Made by a program: the position numbers and the translations under genes | Part shown: positions 27,784 through 35,520 of the stretch, one piece after another | How the letters are laid out: each line of letters starts with the position of its first letter | Position numbering within the stretch: position 1 is the stretch's first letter | From: an uncultured Collinsella sp. | GTDB taxonomy: Bacteria; Actinomycetota; Coriobacteriia; Coriobacteriales; Coriobacteriaceae | Length of the DNA: 47,907 nt | NCBI GenBank assembly: GCA_900549245.1 | Contig: URNQ01000001.1 | Coordinates: 1-47,907, forward strand | Direction: 5' to 3' | The notes under the pieces: generated by a model | Seen by the model: the letters and a program-made list of their open reading frames with translations, nothing else | Database searches by the model: none | What the model was told of the DNA's origin: nothing

Positions 27784-29733
27784 ATGGAGTCATCTGCCTA
27801 CCCGATGCTCTTTAGCCCGATCAAGGTCGGTACGACCGAGGTCAAGAACCGCGTCTTTATGCCGCCGGTGTCCACCAACCTGGCCGATCACGGCTATGTG
27901 ACCGACGACTTGGTCGATCATTACCGTGCCCGCGCCAAGGGCGGCGTGGGCCTCATCATTACCGAGGTCGTGACGGTCGAGCCCACCTATACCTATCTGC
28001 CGGGTGACATGTGCTGCTACGACGACACGTTTATCCCCGGCTGGGAAAAGCTCGCCGCAGCCGTCCACGAGTACGGCTGCAAGATCATGCCGCAGCTCTT
28101 CCACCCCGCCTACATGGCCTTTAACATTCCGGGCACGCCGCGCCTGATCGCTCCGTCCTTTGTGGGCCCGTCCTATGCCCGCGAGGCGCCGCGCCCCATC
28201 ACGGTCGATGAGATTCACGAGCTCACGCATCAGTTTGGCGACGCTGCCGTGCGTATGCAGAAGGCCGGTGTCGATGGCGTCGAGGTCCATGCGGCGCACG
28301 CCCACGGTATGCTCGGCGGCTTTTTGACTCCGCTCTATAACAAACGCACCGACGAGTACGGCGGCTCGCTCGACGCCCGCATGCGCTTCTTGCTCGAGGT
28401 CATCGCCGAGATTCGCGAGCGCTGCGGCAAGGACTTCATCATCGACGTCCGTATCTCGGGCGATGAGTACACCGATGGCGGCCTGACCCTCAACGACATG
28501 ATCTACGTCTCGCGTCGCCTGGAGAAAGCCGGCGTCGACATGATCCACGTGTCGGGCGGTACTACCATCAAGCGCGGCTCCGCGATTCCCGCCGCCGGTA
28601 CGCAGCAGGCCTCGCATGCCGCCTGCTCGCGTGAGATCAAGAAGCATGTGAACATTCCCGTCGCCACGGTCGGCCGCATCAACGAGGCATGGATTGCCGA
28701 GGAGCTGATCGAGGACGGTGCTGCCGATATCTGCATGATGGGCCGCGCCAATCTGTGCGATGCCGAGTTCTGCAACAAGGCTGCTGCCGGCAACGCCGAC
28801 GACATCCGCCCCTGCATCGGTTGCCTGCGCTGCCTGAACGGCATCATGTTCGGCAAGCGCATCTCCTGCACCGTCAACCCGGACGTGGAGCGCGACGAGG
28901 CTGGCTACGAGCCTGCCGCCGAGGCCAAGAACGTACTCGTTGTGGGTGCTGGTCCTGCGGGTATGGAGGCAGCCTACATTGCCGCCAAGCGCGGTCATAA
29001 CGTGGTGCTCGTGGATAAACAGGACGAACCGGGTGGCGAGATGCGCATCGCGGCCGTGCCGCCGGCAAAGCAGGAGCTCACCCGCGTGATCAAGTACCAG
29101 TATCGCCGCCTGGCCGAGGCGGGCGTGAAGTGCATATTTGGCACCGAGCTTACTGCCGAGGACATTCAGCGCGACTACGCGGGTTACGAGGTTGTCCTGG
29201 CTTATGGCGCCGAGCCCATCGCTCCGGCCTTCATGCAGGGCTTTAAGCAGGTTATGACGGCCGACGACCTGCTGGGCGGCAAGGCTTTCCCGGGTAAGAA
29301 GATCGTCATCGTGGGCGGCGGCACCGTCGGTTGCGAGACGGCAGATTACCTGGCCCCGCTGGTCAACGACCTGTCGCCGGCCAACCGTGATGTCACTGTT
29401 ATCGAGATGACCAAGACGCTCGCCGCCAACGAGGGTGGTGCCGGTCGCGCGGTTCTCATCACGCGCATGCTCTCCAAGGGCGTTCACGTGCTGACCGAGG
29501 CCAAGGTGACCGAGATTACCGAGGACACTATCAGCTACGAGAAGGATGGCGAGGTCCACACCATCGCCGATGCCGATACGCTGGTGCTTGCCATGGGCTA
29601 TCGTCCCAACACCAAGTTGGCCGACGACCTTGCCGCCGCTGGCGTTGCTGTCCACGTGCTGGGCGACGCCAACAAGTGCGGCAATATCCGCGACGCCATT
29701 GGCGATGGCTACAAGGTTGCCTGCGAGCTCTAG
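27784..29733 (+). CDS. Old-yellow-enzyme/FeS NAD(P)H:flavin oxidoreductase (enoate reductase type)
   Basis: A 649-residue enzyme of the 2,4-dienoyl-CoA reductase / enoate reductase family. An N-terminal FMN-binding TIM barrel (LFSPIKVGTTEVKNRVFMPP at residues 11-30; VDGVEVHAAHAHGMLGGFL) is followed by a [4Fe-4S] cysteine cluster (Cys344, Cys347, Cys350 and Cys362 in CIGCLRC and ISC) and a FAD/NAD(P)H-binding domain with VVGAGPAGMEAAYIAA. Electrons pass from NADH through FAD and the cluster to FMN, which reduces an activated double bond. In gut anaerobes relatives include FadH, BaiCD/BaiH and cinnamate-type reductases; substrate cannot be assigned. The ATG at 27784 follows AAAGGAAG. It stands alone between terminators. 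Confidence 0.9.
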   Translation: MESSAYPMLFSPIKVGTTEVKNRVFMPPVSTNLADHGYVTDDLVDHYRARAKGGVGLIITEVVTVEPTYTYLPGDMCCYDDTFIPGWEKLAAAVHEYGCKIMPQLFHPAYMAFNIPGTPRLIAPSFVGPSYAREAPRPITVDEIHELTHQFGDAAVRMQKAGVDGVEVHAAHAHGMLGGFLTPLYNKRTDEYGGSLDARMRFLLEVIAEIRERCGKDFIIDVRISGDEYTDGGLTLNDMIYVSRRLEKAGVDMIHVSGGTTIKRGSAIPAAGTQQASHAACSREIKKHVNIPVATVGRINEAWIAEELIEDGAADICMMGRANLCDAEFCNKAAAGNADDIRPCIGCLRCLNGIMFGKRISCTVNPDVERDEAGYEPAAEAKNVLVVGAGPAGMEAAYIAAKRGHNVVLVDKQDEPGGEMRIAAVPPAKQELTRVIKYQYRRLAEAGVKCIFGTELTAEDIQRDYAGYEVVLAYGAEPIAPAFMQGFKQVMTADDLLGGKAFPGKKIVIVGGGTVGCETADYLAPLVNDLSPANRDVTVIEMTKTLAANEGGAGRAVLITRMLSKGVHVLTEAKVTEITEDTISYEKDGEVHTIADADTLVLAMGYRPNTKLADDLAAAGVAVHVLGDANKCGNIRDAIGDGYKVACEL

Positions 29734-29751
29734 TCGCTCCCTTGGTGCATG

Positions 29752-29798
29752 GGAGTCAGGTTAGTTTGCACCAAGTTGATGCATGTAAACCTGATTCC
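29752..29798. repeat. Imperfect dyad after the oxidoreductase gene
   Basis: GGAGTCAGGTT (29752-29762) and AACCTGATTCC (29788-29798) pair with one mismatch; adjacent TTTGCA and TGCATG words partly extend it. Lies between the stop codon and the strong terminator. Confidence 0.4.
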
Positions 29799-29822
29799 AT
29801 TGCGCCAGTCGATAGCAAAACA

Positions 29823-29853
29823 CGGCGGCCGCCCCGTTTTGGGACGGCCGCCG
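29823..29853. terminator. Strong GC-rich terminator
   Basis: CGGCGGCCGCCCC (29823-29835) pairs with GGGACGGCCGCCG (29841-29853), one mismatch; TTTT follows on + at 29860-29863 and AAAAC precedes, so it may serve both the oxidoreductase gene and the decayed gene on the other strand. Confidence 0.8.
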
Positions 29854-29888
29854 CTTGCGTTTTATCAAAGAAAGATCATTGTCGAGCC

Positions 29889-30145
29889 TTAAATGCCTTT
29901 TGTCTGTGCGACTTCCGCAATCATGTTGCGGTTGTACACCAGATGCAAATACATCGCGTCGTGCGCTACGGTGGGGTTGCGCGTGGCGATGGCGTCGGCC
30001 ACGCCACGGTGAGTGCGGATGGTCTCCTCGACGAGGTTGCCGCCATCCCAGGGCGGCTTCATGGAGTAGCGCCCGTACGCATCGAATTGCTCCTCTCATA
30101 GATGTGCGGCACAAAGAGCTCCGAGTTCATGCGAGCTCGGGGCTC
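29889..30145 (-). pseudogene. Remnant of a GntR/FCD-family regulator
   Basis: On the - strand the frame from about 30094 to the stop at 29889 reads DAYGRYSMKPPWDGG, NLVEETIRTHRGVADAIATR and MYLHLVYNRNMIAEV, the typical end of an FCD ligand-binding domain with its HRGVADAI helix. Just upstream, in another frame, ELFVPHIYERSN continues the same domain, so a frameshift lies near 30094. The DNA-binding half is missing. This is a truncated, frameshifted gene; it is not a copy of the intact GntR gene at 32125. Confidence 0.65.
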
Positions 30146-30236
30146 GTTTCGTTTGGATTGCAGATGTATTGACAGGCGAAAACAGTCTGCGTCCGATACT
30201 GAGCCATACGAAAGCGAAATTATGCGTCTTAATTCC

Positions 30237-30329
30237 GTACGCAAATCAAGACGAAAACCGTTTACGTCTTGGATAAATCAGTACGCAAACGGTTTTCGTC
30301 TTATAATACGGTCATGAATAGTACGAAAC
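30237..30329 (+). promoter_or_regulatory. Complex operator/promoter of the AlbA_2 regulator gene
   Basis: A perfect 16-bp dyad, AAGACGAAAACCGTTT (30248-30263) with AAACGGTTTTCGTCTT (30287-30302), overlaps a consensus -10 TATAAT (30302-30307). GTACGCAAA occurs at 30237-30245 and 30281-30289, and GTACGAAAC at 30321-30329, at intervals of 44 and 40 bp. No good -35 is seen 16-18 bp upstream of TATAAT. The layout suggests repression, probably by the gene product just downstream. Confidence 0.65.
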
Positions 30330-30344
30330 GAAGAGGTTGTGCAT

Positions 30345-31598
30345 ATGGTTGTTAGAGAGAGCCCTACAGTCGAATATAAGGAAAGCGTTACGCCGACGTT
30401 TCTTAAAACGGTGAGTGCCTATGCAAACTACGGGACGGGCAAGATTGAGTTTGGCGTTGATGACGAGGGCGTGGCTGTCGGCCTTGCGGATCCGGTCGCA
30501 GAGTGTCTCCGCATCGAGAACATGATTAATGACAGCTTGGACCCCGCTCCCCGTTACACGCTCGAGCCCGATGAGAAACACGGGACCGTAATCCTTACGG
30601 TTTATGAGGGCCAGGACAAACCCTATCGAAGCAAGGGAAAGGCCTACAGGCGAAACGATTCGGCAACAGTGGAGGTCGACCGGTTTGAGTATGGCAGGCT
30701 GACGCTCGAAGGCAGCAACGTAACGTTCGACGCGCTCACGTCGGCTCGCCAGGACTTGAGTTTTCACACGCTCGAGCATAAGTGTGTTGAACATCTCGGC
30801 ATTTCTGAACTAACGTCGGATATTATGCGCACGCTTCGCTTGCTCGGCAAGGACGGCTATACCAACGCTGCGGCGATTTTGGCGGATAAGAATGATTTTC
30901 CGGGCATCGATTGCGTCCGTTTTGGTGATACCGAGGATGTGATCTTGGATCGCGAAGCGGCGACAAATGTATCCGCAATTGAGCAGGTGGACAGGGCGGT
31001 AGCTATGTTTGCACGCTACTACCGTTATGAGCGTATCGAAGGGATGGAGCGCGTCCAAACCGATCGAATTCCTCTCGAGGCGTTTCGCGAAGCTGTCGCA
31101 AATGCTTTGGTGCATCGGACGTGGGACGTTCGAGCGAACGTTCAAATTGCCCTGTACGATGATCGCGTCGTTGTGACCTCTCCTGGATCGCTGCCCGCCG
31201 GTTTGACGACGGAACAATACCTGTATGGGCAGATATCCGTGCTCAGAAACCCCATCGTTGCAGAGGCCTTCTTAAAGCTGGATTACATCGAGAAATTTGG
31301 TACGGGAATCGCGCGCATTAGACGTGCCTATCGCGATTCGATCAATCAACCAATTTTTGATGTTCGCGGCGGCATGGTGGCCGTCACATTGCCCGTTACC
31401 GATGCCCTTGAAGGGTCCGAGGAAGAGGTCCAGGTTCTCAAAGCCTTGTCGGGCGGTCGAATTATGTCGCGAAGCGAGATTGAAAAACAGACGGGGCTGA
31501 GCCGCATGCGGACGTTGGCGGCACTCGAGTCTCTGCTTGAACGGAATGCAATCGTAAGGCAGGGAACCGGGCGGGCCACGAAATACGAGCGCTCATAG
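30345..31598 (+). CDS. AlbA_2/Schlafen-type putative transcriptional regulator with ATPase-like domain
   Basis: A 417-residue protein with an N-terminal AlbA_2 (Schlafen-like) nucleic-acid domain (VEYKESV at 9-15; GKIEFGVDDEGVAVGL; YRRNDSATVEV), a GHKL-type ATP-binding domain (EAVANALVHRTWD from residue 249; FGTGIARI) and a C-terminal winged helix (MSRSEIEKQTGLSRMRTLAA). This domain order is annotated as ATP-binding protein or RecG-like; related proteins are predicted DNA-binding regulators but few have been studied. The ATG at 30345, eight bases after GAAGAGG, is chosen over a GTG at 30339. Codon use is less GC-biased than the neighbours, hinting at transfer. The dyad-rich upstream region suggests autoregulation. 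Confidence 0.8.
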   Translation: MVVRESPTVEYKESVTPTFLKTVSAYANYGTGKIEFGVDDEGVAVGLADPVAECLRIENMINDSLDPAPRYTLEPDEKHGTVILTVYEGQDKPYRSKGKAYRRNDSATVEVDRFEYGRLTLEGSNVTFDALTSARQDLSFHTLEHKCVEHLGISELTSDIMRTLRLLGKDGYTNAAAILADKNDFPGIDCVRFGDTEDVILDREAATNVSAIEQVDRAVAMFARYYRYERIEGMERVQTDRIPLEAFREAVANALVHRTWDVRANVQIALYDDRVVVTSPGSLPAGLTTEQYLYGQISVLRNPIVAEAFLKLDYIEKFGTGIARIRRAYRDSINQPIFDVRGGMVAVTLPVTDALEGSEEEVQVLKALSGGRIMSRSEIEKQTGLSRMRTLAALESLLERNAIVRQGTGRATKYERS

Positions 31599-31620
31599 TC
31601 AAAAAGAGCCATGGTACAAG

Positions 31621-31658
31621 ACGGACTCCAAGCCAGCGTTGGCTTGGGGTCCGTTATA
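31621..31658 (+). terminator. Terminator of the AlbA_2 gene
   Basis: ACGGACTCCAAGCCA (31621-31635) pairs with TGGCTTGGGGTCCGT (31640-31654), one mismatch, with a weak T/A tail. Confidence 0.75.
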
Positions 31659-31680
31659 TCCCGGATGGTAACGGGCCGAT

Positions 31681-31753
31681 TATTGTCAAGTTATAGCAAA
31701 GTATAGCGACGTACAGCAAAGTATAGTGAGATATAGCAAGCCGTATAGCGCGC
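31681..31753. repeat. Phased 10-bp tandem repeat array (TATAGCAAAG units)
   Basis: Six consecutive units begin TATAGC, TATAGC, TACAGC, TATAGT, TATAGC and TATAGC at 31692, 31702, 31712, 31722, 31732 and 31744, spaced 10, 10, 10, 10 and 12 bp; a degenerate unit TATTGTCAAG precedes at 31681. One unit per helical turn puts every copy on the same face of DNA. It lies in a 526-bp gap with no supported gene (31599-32124). Confidence 0.75.
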
Positions 31754-31832
31754 CTTGATTATCAACCGTCCGTATTTCACAGCAACTTACAACAGGCTCG
31801 AGGTACCAATTTGGGGTGCAGTAGTGCTGCGC

Positions 31833-31988
31833 CACGAAAAGGGCCTATCTACTACGTTTAAGCCGCAGGGGTCAACCATAGTCGGCTTTTTCGAAAATCG
31901 ACAAGCTGTCTACCTGCGGTTTTGTTTTCACAGTTTTCGGTATGGCCGAGGCTATCCGTGTTAACGTAGTAGATGGGCCACTTTTGTG
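31833..31988. repeat. Palindromic element with about 28-bp terminal inverted repeats
   Basis: The left end (31833-31862) and right end (31961-31988) are inverted copies with a few mismatches, sharing ATCTACTACGTT. Inside, CCGCAGG pairs with CCTGCGG, so the whole 156 bp can fold on itself. No gene inside is credible. Resembles a small non-autonomous mobile element. Confidence 0.6.
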
Positions 31989-32026
31989 ACAAGGGGGCCG
32001 ATCTTCGGGCCAGGGTAGCTAAAAGA

Positions 32027-32061
32027 GCCCCGTCCCAAAAAGACTGATTGGGAGCCGGGGC
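32027..32061. terminator. Bulged hairpin upstream of the GntR gene
   Basis: GCCCCG-T-CCCAA (32027-32038) pairs with TTGGG-AG-CCGGGGC (32048-32061) around an A-rich loop; no T tract follows on +. Confidence 0.45.
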
Positions 32062-32124
32062 GTGTCGATGCGATAGTATTACGTGGTGAAATTCGACAAA
32101 CCGTGAGCTTCATCCGAGGGCTTT

Positions 32125-32817
32125 ATGGAACAACACCAGCATAATCAGAGCCTGCAAGACCAGGCATACAACGCATTGCGCTCCAAGATCATCTATGCCG
32201 AGCTCAAACCCGGCACGCGCCTTTCGGCGATTGGTCTGGAAAAGGAGACGGGAATCGGGCGCACGCCCATTCGCGAATCCTTTGTGCGCCTGCGTGAGCA
32301 GGAGCTGGTGGAAACGCGTCCCAAAAGCGGCACCTACGTCTCTAAGATCAGCATGGAGCGCGCCGAGAACGCCTGTTTCTTGCGCGAGAAACTCGAGCGA
32401 AGCGTACTCATTAAATGCTGCTCGGCCGCCACGTCCGAGCAAAAGCATCGGCTCGAGCAGATTCTTGCCGAGTCCGAGTCGCTCGACCATAGCGAGACGC
32501 GTCGCTTTTTTGATCTGGACAACCTGTTCCATGAGACGTGTTTCGTGATTGCCGGTCGTCACATGCTGTGGGATTGGATGAAGAGCGTCAACACGCATTT
32601 TGAGCGATACAACTGGTTGCGTATGGTGTCGCAGGATTTGGATTGGGAGCCGATTCGTCGGCAGCATCGCCGGATTCTCGAGGCCATTAAGAGGGGCGAT
32701 ACCGACGCGGCGAGCTATCTGCCAGAGACACACCTGCACCTGATGCCCGAAGAGCAAGGTCCGGTTATCGCCTTGCATCCCGACTACTTTGAGCTGCCTA
32801 AAGACTCGTCAGTCTAG
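32125..32817 (+). CDS. GntR-family regulator (FCD subfamily)
   Basis: A 230-residue regulator with an N-terminal winged helix (YNALRSKIIYAELKPGTRLS; GIGRTPIRESFVRL; VETRPKSGTYV) and a C-terminal all-helical FCD domain of the FadR type with the LDNLFHETCF helix and metal-ligand-like histidines (HETCF, HRRIL). Members sense small acids or sugar acids; the ligand here is unknown. GAGGG precedes the ATG. It stands alone between noncoding repeats and the frameshifted lacI gene, so its target is not evident. Confidence 0.88.
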   Translation: MEQHQHNQSLQDQAYNALRSKIIYAELKPGTRLSAIGLEKETGIGRTPIRESFVRLREQELVETRPKSGTYVSKISMERAENACFLREKLERSVLIKCCSAATSEQKHRLEQILAESESLDHSETRRFFDLDNLFHETCFVIAGRHMLWDWMKSVNTHFERYNWLRMVSQDLDWEPIRRQHRRILEAIKRGDTDAASYLPETHLHLMPEEQGPVIALHPDYFELPKDSSV

Positions 32818-32940
32818 TCCATCATCGCATCTGCTCGAGGCGCAAAAACGATGCCGCTCACCTACAGCGTTTTGCAACCGAGAATGTTAAAAAATGCCTA
32901 AAATGGCTCAGACTGCCGACATTGGGAAACGGGGTGCGCT

Positions 32941-33977
32941 ATGGCGCAGATGAGAATCAGGGACATTGCCGTCGAGGCGGGCGTGAGTCCGGCCACGGTC
33001 TCGCGCTATCTCAATAACCGCCCCGGGCAGATGACCGAGGAAACCCGCGCTCGCATCGCGGCGGTTATCGAGCGCACTGGCTATCGCCCACGTGCCGCCG
33101 CACGCAATCTACGCAGCTCACGCACCAACCTCATCGGCGTGATTCTGGCCGACATCGCCAACCCGTTCTCGAGCGCAATGCTCGAAGGGCTTTCCGCCAG
33201 TGCCGCCGCGCGCGGCTGCTCGCTTATGACGGCCATTAGCGGCAACGACCCCGCCAAGGAGGCAGAGTCGCTCACCAGACTTATCGATGCCGGCGTGGAC
33301 GGCCTGGTCGTCAATACCTGCGGAGGCAACGACGAGGCGATCGCCGCGGCAGCGGGACGACTGCCCGTTGTACTGCTCGACCGCGATGTTGCCGACGGCG
33401 GCATCGACTTGGTGACGTCCAACAACCGCGAGCTGGTCGCCGGCTTGGTAGACGGCTTGGGTGGCCCTGGCCGGGGGAGGGCCCCAGCGAGCGCCTGTGC
33501 CTGCTCATCGAGGCAAGCGACGACAGCCCCGTCCATCGCGAGCGCGCCGAGGCCTTTGTCGACGAGCTTTCGCACCGCGGCCTTGCCGGCGAGGTTATCA
33601 CCTTGGCCGATGGCGGTACCACGGGCGTCGGCTGCTTGGATGAGACCATCCGCGGCTATGCAGGCAAAAAGCTCGGCCTTATCGCCGTTAACGGCCTGGT
33701 TTTCCTGCGTCTGACCGAGGCGCTAGCACAGCTGGGGCCCTCGTTGCCGGCTGGGCTCAAGATCGCGACATTTGACGATTACCCCTGGAACCACGTGCTC
33801 TTTGGCGGCGTGACCACGGCCGCGCAGGATACCCTTACCATCGCCGAGCGCGTAGTCGAGCGTCTGTCCGAGCGCATCGACGTCGTTACCACTACGGTAG
33901 GCGATGCCGCAAAGCTCGCCCCCAAGCGCATCGAGATCCCCGGCCACATCGAACACCGCGCATCGACCTTGCGCTAG
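32941..33977 (+). pseudogene. LacI-family regulator frameshifted in a G run
   Basis: The first 180 codons encode a normal LacI/GalR protein: helix-turn-helix MRIRDIAVEAGVSPATVSRY at residues 4-23, hinge helix, and sugar-binding domain with LIGVILADIANPFSS. Within GGGGG at 33473-33477 the frame is lost; continuing one frame over gives ERLCLLIEASDDSPVHRERA, then LADGGTTGVG and KIATFDDYPW, the rest of the same domain to the stop at 33977. One extra G would restore a 345-residue protein. The unshifted frame stops at 33714 after nonsense sequence. Either a true recent mutation or a miscounted homopolymer. Confidence 0.82.
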
Positions 33978-34073
33978 TCGCCCGTCCGAGTCGGTCTGTT
34001 CGTGCTTGGCACCCGCCTGTTCGCACACGTTTTTTGAGCGCTTGATACGCTTTAACCCTGCGGAAACATTTTT

Positions 34074-34094
34074 CTGCGATAGTATCTGCGATAT
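34074..34094 (+). promoter_or_regulatory. Direct repeats upstream of the glutamine-synthetase-like gene
   Basis: TCTGCGATA occurs at 34074-34082 and again at 34086-34094, 12 bp apart, about 40 bp before the start codon. Possible regulator site; a GlnR-type box with GAAAC is also present nearby (34064-34068) but not in a clear pair. Confidence 0.3.
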
Positions 34095-34132
34095 AGACCA
34101 GTCGAAACCCGCCCGAAAGAAAGGGGAGCGAC

Positions 34133-35470
34133 ATGAACCAGCAGAACATCGATTACGTACTCCGCTCCGTAGAGCAGCGTGATATCCGCTTTGTGCGTCT
34201 GTGGTTTGTCGACATTCTCGGCCGCCTCAAGAACTTTGCCATTAGCCCCGAGGACCTCGAGGTCGCTTTTGAGGAGGGTATTGGCTTTGACGGCTCCGCT
34301 ATCGAGGGCTTTGCCACGCCCGAGGAAGCCGACATGCTGGCGTTCCCCGATGCTTCGACCTTCCAGATCCTGCCGTGGCGCCCGAGCCACAACGGCGTCG
34401 CCCGCGTGTTCTGCGACGTGTGCACTCCCGATCGCAAGCCGTTTGCCGGCGATCCGCGCGATGCCCTGCGCCGCATGTTCCGCAAGGCCGAGAAGGCCGG
34501 CTACCTGCTCAATGTGGGTGCCGAGCTGGAGTATTACTACTTCCCCGACGAGCACACCCCCGAGCCGCTCGACAACGTGGGCTACTTCGATCTTTCGGTG
34601 AGCGATGCCGCTCGCGACCTGCGTCGCAACACGGTCCTCACGCTCGAGAAGATGTCCGTGCCCGTGGAGTACACCTTCCACGCTGCCGGTCGCTCGCAGC
34701 ACGGTATGAGCCTGCGCCATGCCGAGGCCCTGAGCATGTCCGACGCCATCACCACGGCCAAGCTCATCATTAAGCAGCAGGCCTACGAGAGCGGTTGCCA
34801 CGCCTCCTTTATGCCCAAGCCGTTGGCGGGTGAGGATGGCAGTGCTATGTTCCTGTGCCAGTCGCTGTTCGACCACGACGGCAACAACGTCTTTTGGGGC
34901 GAGGACGACGAGAAGTACCACCTCTCCGATATCGCCAAGCACTACATGGCCGGCATCCTGGCGCACGCGCGCGAGATCAGCGCTATCACTAACCCCACGG
35001 TCAACTCGTATAAGCGCATCACCACGGGTGGCGACTCCGTGCCGCAGTACGCCACGTGGGGCCTGCGCAACCGCGCGAGCATGGTCCGCATCCCGGTCTA
35101 CAAGCCCGGCAAGCAGCTGTCCACGCGCATCGAGCTGCGCAGCCCCGACCCCATGGCCAACCCGTACCTGGTCAACGCCGTCACGTTAGCGGCCGGTCTG
35201 GACGGTATCGAGCGCAAGCTGGAACTCCCGCCCGAGGCAACTGCCGAGACGCTCAAGCTTACCGACCGTCAGATGGTCGAGGCCGGCTACACGCCGCTGC
35301 CGCGCTCGCTCAAAGAGGCACTCGACGTGTTTGAGGACTCGCAGTTTATGAAGGATGCCCTCGGCGAGCACATCCACAGCTTCTTCCTCAAAAAGAAGCG
35401 CGCCGAGTGGCATAAGTTTGAGTCTACGATCACCGAGTGGGAGATCAAGCACTACCTGGCGAACTCCTAA
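34133..35470 (+). CDS. glnA: Glutamine synthetase type I homologue with altered metal site
   Basis: Collinear with type I glutamine synthetase (B. subtilis GlnA) over its full length, 445 residues. Conserved parts: FDGSAIEGF (52-60), AELEY with Glu131 and Glu133, NPTVNSYKRI, NRASMVRIP, RIELRSPDPMANPYL with Glu334. Yet the block that is HHEVAPGQHE in active enzymes reads FHAAGRSQHG (182-191), so both metal-binding glutamates are Ala184 and Gly191, and the GMH metal/ATP histidine is Phe240 in AMFLCQSL. On known chemistry, normal glutamate-ammonia ligation would be impaired; it may use another substrate or act as a sensor. Followed after 50 bp by a GlnR-like regulator. GAAAGGGGAGCG precedes the ATG. 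Confidence 0.85.
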   Translation: MNQQNIDYVLRSVEQRDIRFVRLWFVDILGRLKNFAISPEDLEVAFEEGIGFDGSAIEGFATPEEADMLAFPDASTFQILPWRPSHNGVARVFCDVCTPDRKPFAGDPRDALRRMFRKAEKAGYLLNVGAELEYYYFPDEHTPEPLDNVGYFDLSVSDAARDLRRNTVLTLEKMSVPVEYTFHAAGRSQHGMSLRHAEALSMSDAITTAKLIIKQQAYESGCHASFMPKPLAGEDGSAMFLCQSLFDHDGNNVFWGEDDEKYHLSDIAKHYMAGILAHAREISAITNPTVNSYKRITTGGDSVPQYATWGLRNRASMVRIPVYKPGKQLSTRIELRSPDPMANPYLVNAVTLAAGLDGIERKLELPPEATAETLKLTDRQMVEAGYTPLPRSLKEALDVFEDSQFMKDALGEHIHSFFLKKKRAEWHKFESTITEWEIKHYLANS

Positions 35471-35520
35471 TCACGCTGGCTTGTTCCAGTACGATTGAGC
35501 TCATTTCTTTGGAGGCCGAT

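Noticed and set aside
31681..31753. CRISPR-like or plasmid replication iterons
   Set aside because: Units are only 10 bp with no spacers, and no replication protein gene is adjacent, so neither label is justified.
31755..31964. 69-residue open frame downstream of the decamer array
   Set aside because: Lies inside a palindromic element and has no ribosome site; not supported.
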